Of a stretch of 64,000 nt of DNA, positions 52,951 to 60,364 are shown piece after piece (positions within the stretch are counted from its first letter, which is position 1; the number at the start of each line of letters is the position of its first letter). The stretch is from NCBI GenBank assembly GCA_973895155.1, contig OZ316899.1:3410001-3474000 (forward strand). Direction: 5' to 3'. The notes under the pieces were generated by a model that saw nothing but the letters and a program-made list of their open reading frames with translations, did not search any database and was not told the DNA's origin. This DNA comes from Marsupella aquatica (lineage: Eukaryota > Marchantiophyta). Position numbers and translations under genes: made by a program.

Positions 52951-55900
52951 ACAGGAATCACTCGGCCAGTTAAGTGGGTAAAGCAGGAAGGCACCCTAGG
53001 AACACCTTAGTATAGGGACAAAACAAGGAAAATATAAACAATTAGGGGCAACCATGGAACCCGGGCCGAGGCCGGAGGTAAGGACGCTGAGGGTGAAAAC
53101 TCGATTAGGGTTAGGGCGCGTTAAGCGTCGGCGGCTAGGAAGGATCAACGGGAAGAAGGACCGGCAGAGGAGAGGGGTAAGGAGCGCTTGCAGGAGATGG
53201 TGGCTCATTTGCGAGCACGAACTAGGCAGACGACTACGGGAGGCCAACTACTGTCAGCTGCTTAGGCAAGCACTCGGGGAGAGAGTAGATACCGACGATC
53301 GACCTAAGGAGGGTATGAGCAACGTCAATCAAGCGGCACATTTCTGGGGATGCTTGTTCGAACGGGCAACTGAGTACATCAAGACTTACGAGGACGAGGA
53401 ATCAGAAAGGGCAGCTCAAGAACGGCAGGAGCTTGCTCGATTGTGGGAGCTGCAGAAGACGGCTTTCTTAGGAGGCGAACTCATCAAGGACGAGTTCCTG
53501 TGGACGCCTACTTCCAATCAACTCGACGATCTTCTGTTTTGCAAAGACAGCGTCGTCGGCATCCGAGAGGCCATCAAGAACTGCAATGACATACACTGGG
53601 AATTAAAGGGTAGCACGGAAAGGTGGACCCAGGCAACGGTGCTAGGAGAAACCTCCACGGCAGCAGAGATGAAGAGGAAGGGAGCCGTCAACGATGAAGC
53701 CACCCCGGCAAAAAGAACGAGGTCGGCGGCACCAAAGAAGACAGTCGGGCAGCAGAGCAGGAGGCAAGGAGAAGCCGAAGAGGAGGAGGTCGATCCCATC
53801 AAGGCCATTCCAACCAGGGATGACACCTGGAAGGGCTGGGCGGCAACCCTACCGGTGGAGGTGCAACTACATTTTGCAAGGGAGGAGGATGCATGCTTTA
53901 CGGCCATGCAGACCAAGAAGTACCAAGGCTTCATGGCCGGATCCGGCTTAGAGGCCTTTGTAAGATTACCATGGCTGAAGCCGGAGGTACCGGAGTCAGA
54001 CCTATTAGAATTCGTGGGGTCATGGGAACCCGAGACCAATTGCACGAGGATATATGGGAAGGATTTCTTTCTTACTCCCAAGGTAATTGCCGAAGTGTTT
54101 GGCTTGCCGATAGGCAATAAGACCAAAGTTGATACCAGGAAGACCTTGCCTGACAAGGAGTTCCGGTCGTTCCCCGGGCCATCAACGAAGAATGGCTTCT
54201 TCCGGAACACCTGCACCAACCCGCACATAGGAGAGATGATCGACTTCTTGCGGGTGACCATGCATTGTAACTTGCCGAGGGCAAAGATCGGCAAGGCACA
54301 GGTCTATCTGGCAGAGAGGCCAGACCCAAGCCGGGACTACAACGGGTACCTCCTCAACCAATTGAAGAAGATCTTAAAGGAGGAGCAGCAGGTAATCGGC
54401 ATGGGGAGCGTGTCGCGGCTTGGCTATCACATGCCGCTGTTGTGCCGGTATGCCAGAGGTAAGACTTTTGCCCCAGTACTTCCCCTGCAGGTAAGGGCAC
54501 CCGAGGAAGCTCCAACGCCGAGGCCGTTGGCTGAGAAGCCTCAACCACCTGTTAGCCCTACGATCGAGCAGGTGTTTAGGCCCAGGAAGGAGGACTTGCC
54601 GATGCAGCAACCAGGCATGCAGAGTCTGCTGAAACTACTGGAGAAAGAAAAGAGATCGGCATCGGCAACAACAACGGCAACGGCAACAATGCAGGACACT
54701 ACTACAGAGGTAGGCCTACACCGGCTCACAAGAGAAAACCCCTTTGCTGGAGACAAGGAGAGAATCAGGCCGGAATCCAAGCCAGGTGTTCGAATGTATG
54801 TGGGAATCTCAAGCTCCCAATCTGAGGCAGAATTGCCTGAAGCTCCTACCGACGAAGAGGAGAGGGAGAAGCCGGACGTCCAAGAAGTAGAGGAGGCAGT
54901 GGAGGACTGCAGCCATGATAATTCCGGCTATGGGTCGGACCATCACGTTCCAGGAGTAAGGACCTGTGGCCGGTTTGTCCCCACACTTCCAAGGGTAGTG
55001 CGAGGGGACCCCAACCAGCAGAGTAGCCCTGAGTCTCCCCCACCAGATGTTGCTCCCCCGAGCTTTGACGGCATAAAACAGACGGTGCAGGAATTTCAGG
55101 AGCGAATCAAGCAGGAGGAGGAGGCAGCCCTGGCTAAGGAAAAGGATTTACCAGGAGGAGATTGGCCGGAGGACATCAGGCGGCTAGCCAAAAAAGGAAG
55201 CAAACCTCTAGCCATGATTGAAGAGATCCGCAGGACGGCTTGGGAGCAGAGGCCGCGATGGGCGATGCCGATCACTTCTACTTACTCCACCTACGCTAAG
55301 AATAGAGCCATGGAGTATGGTGAGATGTGTGGGGAACTTGCGCTCGGCATCTTTGGAGAGGAGTTGGAGGTAGGACCCTTTTTCCATAGGGAGCAGTTGG
55401 AGAAGCACCAATTAGAAGAAGCGGTGGCTTTAGAGAGAAGCAAGAAGGACGAGGTCATTCGGCGGCTTAGGAGGATGGAAGCCGAGATTGAAGATCTAAG
55501 GGCGGCCAAGAAAGCCCAAGATGAACTGCGGATTAAACGGCATGAGCTGAACATCATGCAGGGGCAGTTGGACACCGCACAGGCTGATAATCAGAATATC
55601 AAGGATAAACTGACTCAGACGCAGGGAGAGTTGGCCGACACGATCAAAGAGAGGGAGAAGTGGAAGCGAGAGCTGAAGAATACAGAGGAGGCCCACATAA
55701 CAGCCAACAGCCGGGCCATGGCGGAGACCCAAAGAAAGGAATGGGCGTTGAAGGGGGAGCTCAAGAAAATCCGCGGAGCCCTTGAGCAGAAGGAGGCCGA
55801 GTTAGGGAAATCCTATCAAGGGATTATGGCGCTGCAGCAGGAGCTTGCGTCCCTGACGGCCAGCTTCAAGGCCGACCTAAGGGAGAAGGACGAGATACTC

Positions 55901-57600
55901 GATCAGACTTACGCCAAGATGAACCGAATGGAGTCTGTCATCATTGCAGAGCTCGACAAGGAGCTAAGAGCAACCCGGGAGGAGAGGACTACCTTGAAAC
56001 AAGAACGGGAGGAAGCCCAGAAGGAACTAGAGGAGGCGCGCAAGGACTTGGATGAGACCCAGGAGGAGTTGGAGGAAATCACGAGGAAGATGGAGAACCT
56101 CCAGCGGCGGGCCGACAACCAAACGGAGCGGCTGAAGAAACAAGCCGCAGTATTTAAGTGCTTGTCTTCATCAGGCCCAACTCCAACTGGGGCAACCAAG
56201 TTACCAGGAGTGGTACTGGCCGAAGAAAAAGTCGCGCCACCTGCACCAGTGCCGGAAGTAAGTGGGAAGGGGAAGGGACCAGCTGCCGAACCAGAAAAGA
56301 AGAAGAAGCGGAAACCTTCAGGGTCAAGGAGTAATCCGACTCCACAAGCCGTGGTGACCAAGGAGGTAGAACCAGCACCATCCTCCGGCATAAATACGGC
56401 AATAGATCTCGCTATCATCACAAGTGGGGGTGGTGCGGCCCAAGCCGAACTACTCAGTAATGAGGCCGGTATCCCAAATCCGCCTCTTGAGCAGGCCAGG
56501 GAGACCGTAGCCGAGGCTGAGGCCGTAACCGATTCCCGAGCCGATGCCGACGCCGATGGTGGACCCAGTCAGGCCGATGGAGAGTTGACTCAGTCAAGGG
56601 CAGGTAATCTGTCAGAGAATGAACCTACGGCAGTGGCTGAGGAGGAAGCGTTGGGGGCGTCCATTAAGGATCCACCACCGGTGTCGTGACGGTGCAAGGG
56701 TGTCGTTCCTTTTAGGGAGGGCGGACGTGGAGGGAGGAGGCGTGAGTGGGCAGGGCGGGCGCTGATCTCCAAGTTTAGGATTAGGATCAGGACCAGGAGC
56801 GGCCCTGACACTTAGCTTAGTGGGATTGCGGTTCCACTGGTAGGAGCAACACTTGTGCTCCTGCCTTGCTGTACATAGGTAGATTCGGGCAAGTAGATTA
56901 CTGTTAGGTAGATTAGGCTTACGATGCAAAGAATGGCGGATCCACTACCAGGATAAGTACCTGGGCAGCGGGGAGCTCAGGGCCTCTTCTTTAGCAAGTT
57001 TTTAGTTTGCACCAGCCGGGCTGGGATCAAGTAGTACGAGAAGCTCTCGGTTAGTCATACAGTGACCCTTGTGTATATTCATGTTTCCTCATGCCTAAGA
57101 GCTGAATAGAAATGGCCTCACGGCTTAGTTCGTAGAGCTTGTGTATGAGATGTACTGTTTGTATGGCAAGTGCATGGTATGACTCAGTCAGAATGAGTCA
57201 TTTTGCTATTTGTGTGTCGCATTAACTTGTGTGAAGAGTGCCCACATCAACCAGAAGGAAGGAAAGTAAGCAGGGGAGTGAGAGTTGGATGTGTCGAGCT
57301 GAGAGAGGTCTTAGCGGCTTAACCAAGCCTATTGGGGATCATTCCGGCGGCGGAATCCAAACATACCTAACAAGACGGAGGGGAAGACAGGGGAAGGCCT
57401 AGATTAGGCCGGCTACGTATCTCATGACCCGATGAAGGATCTGTCCAGTATATGTGTGTAAAATGTTAATAGTAGTAGTAGAAGGTTAGCAGCGTCCCAT
57501 GCCGCTAAGCCGCGGAAACGGCCTCGCCAAGCGCGAAACCTGCGGGAATCGGCTTGAGCTGGGGGTTTCTTGGGTTTAGGGAGCCATGGGACGCACCACA
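52939..57600 (+). repeat. LTR6 (3' LTR of A2), full length
   Basis: It is 4662 bp, TGTGATGCC...GACGCACCACA, followed by TSD AAATG. It does not have the LTR3/LTR5 deletion, so that deletion arose after A2 integrated. Stem-loops lie at about 56819-56863 and the bZIP pair at 57179-57201. Confidence 0.92.
53054..56689 (+). CDS. LTR6-encoded plant-transposon-domain/coiled-coil protein, complete (1211 aa)
   Basis: This is the only undamaged copy in family A. The ATG at LTR nucleotide 116 is in GCAACCATGGAA context. Order by residue: Arg-rich N-terminus (1-60); basic MKRKG...AKRTRSAAPKK at 206-229, a likely bipartite nuclear signal, followed by an acidic patch; a globular region at about 255-470 with TRIYGKDFFLTPKVIAEVFG at about 330-350, resembling the putative plant transposon protein / plant-mobile-domain type; low-complexity Ala/Thr; acidic linker; coiled coil at about 780-1035 with heptad-like Leu/Glu/Lys; Lys-rich PEKKKKRKPSG near 1080; acidic tail. 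It has no signal peptide or membrane segment, so it is not a recognisable Env. Function unknown. In genomic RNA it would follow pol by about 100 nt. Confidence 0.88.
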   Translation: MEPGPRPEVRTLRVKTRLGLGRVKRRRLGRINGKKDRQRRGVRSACRRWWLICEHELGRRLREANYCQLLRQALGERVDTDDRPKEGMSNVNQAAHFWGCLFERATEYIKTYEDEESERAAQERQELARLWELQKTAFLGGELIKDEFLWTPTSNQLDDLLFCKDSVVGIREAIKNCNDIHWELKGSTERWTQATVLGETSTAAEMKRKGAVNDEATPAKRTRSAAPKKTVGQQSRRQGEAEEEEVDPIKAIPTRDDTWKGWAATLPVEVQLHFAREEDACFTAMQTKKYQGFMAGSGLEAFVRLPWLKPEVPESDLLEFVGSWEPETNCTRIYGKDFFLTPKVIAEVFGLPIGNKTKVDTRKTLPDKEFRSFPGPSTKNGFFRNTCTNPHIGEMIDFLRVTMHCNLPRAKIGKAQVYLAERPDPSRDYNGYLLNQLKKILKEEQQVIGMGSVSRLGYHMPLLCRYARGKTFAPVLPLQVRAPEEAPTPRPLAEKPQPPVSPTIEQVFRPRKEDLPMQQPGMQSLLKLLEKEKRSASATTTATATMQDTTTEVGLHRLTRENPFAGDKERIRPESKPGVRMYVGISSSQSEAELPEAPTDEEEREKPDVQEVEEAVEDCSHDNSGYGSDHHVPGVRTCGRFVPTLPRVVRGDPNQQSSPESPPPDVAPPSFDGIKQTVQEFQERIKQEEEAALAKEKDLPGGDWPEDIRRLAKKGSKPLAMIEEIRRTAWEQRPRWAMPITSTYSTYAKNRAMEYGEMCGELALGIFGEELEVGPFFHREQLEKHQLEEAVALERSKKDEVIRRLRRMEAEIEDLRAAKKAQDELRIKRHELNIMQGQLDTAQADNQNIKDKLTQTQGELADTIKEREKWKRELKNTEEAHITANSRAMAETQRKEWALKGELKKIRGALEQKEAELGKSYQGIMALQQELASLTASFKADLREKDEILDQTYAKMNRMESVIIAELDKELRATREERTTLKQEREEAQKELEEARKDLDETQEELEEITRKMENLQRRADNQTERLKKQAAVFKCLSSSGPTPTGATKLPGVVLAEEKVAPPAPVPEVSGKGKGPAAEPEKKKKRKPSGSRSNPTPQAVVTKEVEPAPSSGINTAIDLAIITSGGGAAQAELLSNEAGIPNPPLEQARETVAEAEAVTDSRADADADGGPSQADGELTQSRAGNLSENEPTAVAEEEALGASIKDPPPVS

Positions 57601-58190
57601 AAATGTCACTGCAGAAACATGGGACATGAAATTTTGTTCTTATCACAATATTTCTACCCTGTGACGGGGGCTGAATGAAGTCGCAGGGTTTGTGGATCAC
57701 TTGAGTCAAGTGATTCCTAGGGACAGAGTATGGCCCATGCTCAATGTCCCTGACTAGACATTGGAGTATGCCGTCACTTATCAAAAAATTGCATGTGTAA
57801 ATGAATACACTGGATTTATTTTGAAGGTTATGTGAAGATACAATTGATCCAGTGTTTTAGTCTATGATGAATGTCGTTCATTCGGACCTGTATGAATGAT
57901 AAATATACTGATTGACAGCTACCTATATGGATATATTAATAAAAGTGAACAGCAATCGGGATGTATGTATGAGATTATGAGTATGCCATTACCATCTATA
58001 TGGTATATGTATGGAAATAAATATAAGTATGGGCGATGCGCTTGAATGGAGAATATAAAGTGGATCTTGGAATGCTATGTTGTCAGTAACAATTGGTCCT
58101 GAAGTTATGTCAGGGTGTGATTCTATGTGTATGGACACAAGTTTATCTCTCTCGTCTATGGTTGGTACGACCCCTAACAATCTCCACCGC
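57601..58190 (+). repeat. Repeat F, copy 2, right part
   Basis: It continues 26391-26772. GCAGAAACATGGGACATGAAAT near 57613 matches 25640-25660 of F copy 1, and GACGGGGGCTGAATGAAG at 57663 matches 25693. Removing the A array and one TSD copy restores a collinear F copy. No gene is visible. Confidence 0.6.
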
Positions 58191-58448
58191 AGGGGAGAGG
58201 TCAAAAGAAGACCGGCCCTGTGTACCTAAACTGCCCTCCTGCCCACAGTCTACTAGGGCCTCCTCTTGCGTATTAGGCTCCTCCCCTCTATGATCTGCCT
58301 CCTCATCCTCCGCGATGGGCCGTGCCACTAACCCCTCCGAAGGAGTCCAATCCTCATGCACATGACATAAGATTTCATTTTCCCTTGTGCAAATAGTGGA
58401 TGCAAAACCTAGCATAGCAAGAACCTAACCTGACTATGTAACTTACCA

Positions 58449-59891
58449 CTGGGTGGTCCTCCGGGAGAGAGTTCAGCTTAGCCTGGAGGGCCACCGGGCC
58501 ATAGCGTTTTGAATAGAGCTGCTCTTGCTCACTTGGCTCGGCATTGGCTCCAAACTTGCGTTTCTGCAGGAAATTGGAGAACGTCATCACCACCATCATT
58601 AGTTACAGAGGTGCAAACGACGTTTTTGACTTAACGTCATCCAAATCAAGGTTTAGTGTTTAGCTGCCATATTAACGATTCAAGAACAACGTTAATTAAA
58701 TGTAAAGTTGTGAGAGACAACGTTAGGTAGGAAGAACGTAGGATGGGGAGACGTAAATTGTGGCATGTACAACGTTAGAGGGGAAAAATGACGTTAAGTT
58801 AGTGTTCTCACCGCAGCGGCCAAAGCATGAACAAGCTGTGCTTTGAAGAGGGTGGGGGACTTACATAGGTTGCAAGGAAGCCTCGCCAGCCTCCCTGGCC
58901 CCAAAAATTGGTCACACGCAAGTGGCCATTCGATTTGCGGGCTGCAGCAGCTTTGTCCCCCATGTGTACTCGCTTGCCTACTGGGGTGTTAGGTGTTGCT
59001 TCCAACTCAGTCATGATCAACTTGAAGTTGGCCTCGCTCATTCCTTCTGGTTTCAGGTATTGCTCTATCCTTGGGCATCTCCTTTTTCAAACCTTGTGTC
59101 TCCATCTAAACCTCCAATCTGCAAGGTAGCCTACGATCTTCTGTCTGATGTGCCTGTAGTCTATTTCACGGCCGTTCCTAAACCCAGCCTGCACATCATT
59201 CAGGAGGAGCTAAAACTTCTTTGGGTTTTGCGCAAGATCCTTCCAAGTTGTCCAACCAGGACAGTGCTTGGCACAACACGTCTGCACTTGATTTATGAGG
59301 GCCTTCTCATCCAAAACATCCGGCCTAGCATCAAATGCATCCAAGGTGATGGTTGGTAGTTTGTCTTGACTCACAGCAGTAGTTACAGGTCGCACAGGAG
59401 AAGGTCATCACTTCTTGTGGGAGTGACATTCACGTTGAGGTGAGTACCTCTCTCTTCTGTCTGCCCTTGCATCTCGCTCTGTTCTTCTTCTTTTGTATCT
59501 GCCTCTATTGTGTGTATCTGCATCTCTATGCTCCTTCCCTTTCCCCTTCCGTCTTCTCTCATCAAGGTTGCTATTGCTGCTGTGTGGTCTATCACAATGC
59601 CTCCTCTGCCTATGAGAGTCCTGATCCTGATTAGGCTGGAATCTATCATGTGCTACCCTGACCACACTCTTGATTGGGGTCCCACTAGGTGCCTAAGAAT
59701 CAGGCTGCATTCCATTGAAGGTAGGATCACCCCATCCATCATCTGGTAGGGATGAGAAGGAGTTGAGAGCATCAAACAAAGGCCCCCCAACCTCCCCCAA
59801 GAGCGCTGCATCTTTGGTTTCCACATAACATCGAGGGCAGGAGCATTGGCCTCTATATTTTCCAGGTACTCCAGAAACTAAGACTCCTTGC
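58449..59891 (-). pseudogene. Decayed intron-containing gene or transposase, cut by B2
   Basis: On the minus strand one frame stays coding-like from 59891 to about 58869 with only scattered stops (near 59696, 59408, 59208 and 59095). It encodes a Cys cluster (CSCPRCYVE), an Arg/Lys/Glu-rich segment, then FRNGREIDYRHIRQKIV and VGKRVHMGDKAAAARKS. It ends at a consensus donor (TAT|GTAAGT, about 58868). After about 300 nt an acceptor TTTCCTGCAG leads to an exon with KRKFGANAEPSEQEQLYSKR, ending at another donor (GTG|GTAAGT, about 58449). The 5' part would lie beyond the B2 insertion, outside the window. I do not recognise the protein; a DNA-transposon product or an old host gene are both possible. 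Confidence 0.45.
58581..58794. repeat. Cluster of nine ACGT-core motifs, mostly AACGTTA/GACGTTA
   Basis: ACGT occurs at 58581, 58620, 58634, 58689, 58720, 58736, 58751, 58772 and 58791, often as (A/G)ACGTTA in either orientation. It lies in the putative intron. It may be a decayed array of protein-binding sites or short tandem repeats. Confidence 0.5.
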
Positions 59892-60256
59892 TTCCTTTTG
59901 TGACGCTGCCGGTACGGCGGTTAATGAGTGATTCAGTCTAACTGCGCTCGGCACGTGCGTTAGGTGGGTCTTAGGCCGCTATTATTAGCATAACAACAGT
60001 ATTTAGGTAATCATTAGGGGTAGGACATCATTAGGCAATAAGGGGGACTTCAGGTTCGGGCTGGCGGCGGGTCGCTATTCGCACACCCGGGTTACGAGCG
60101 TGGAGGGGCCCCTCCCTCGGGTCCGTATAACGAACTTAAGGAAGCGGCCACTGACGCACGCTGACTCAGACCGGCGGAGTGGCCGGTACACCACAAGCGT
60201 GAGCGGTTCAACCTATGGGCGTCGAGGAGACGTCGGGGATCGACAAGCCCTCAAAG

Positions 60257-60263
60257 TATAAAA
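60257..60263 (+). promoter_or_regulatory. TATA box for the B LTR gene
   Basis: TATAAAAGGGG lies 102 nt upstream of the ATG at 60365. It is conserved in B1. The start of transcription would fall near 60290, giving a leader of roughly 75 nt. This suggests the LTR gene is transcribed from a promoter in the first 360 bp of the LTR. Confidence 0.7.
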
Positions 60264-60364
60264 GGGGCGTCAACCCTTTGTAGTGCACCAGTCCATCAGT
60301 CCGCGCGCCAGCTTCGACCCCAGCTCTCTCGTTCTCTCTAGGTTGCCACTACTATCTCCTCTGA

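Larger units (their letters stand above)
26773..57600 (+). mobile_element. A2 insertion expanded into a tandem A array (LTR3-int2-LTR4-spacer-LTR5-int3-LTR6)
   Basis: The outer ends are those of one insertion (TSD AAACG/AAATG), but between them lie two internal regions, four LTRs and a second copy of the 1.65-kb spacer that separates A1 from A2. LTR4 copies LTR2 (same frameshift), LTR5 copies LTR3 (same telomere-patched deletion) and the spacer 41362-43013 copies 25123-26772. This is the product expected from one unequal crossover between A1 and A2. Confidence 0.88.

Noticed and set aside
53518-54294. 258-codon open frame on the minus strand, and similar antisense frames in every LTR and in gag
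   Set aside because: They mirror the codon pattern of the plus-strand LTR gene or gag, move with it in every copy and have no independent start context or family resemblance.
52939-57600. The LTR gene as an envelope gene
   Set aside because: The position fits, but no signal peptide, membrane helix or glycoprotein-like Cys pattern is visible. The basic motifs and coiled coil suggest a nuclear or structural protein.
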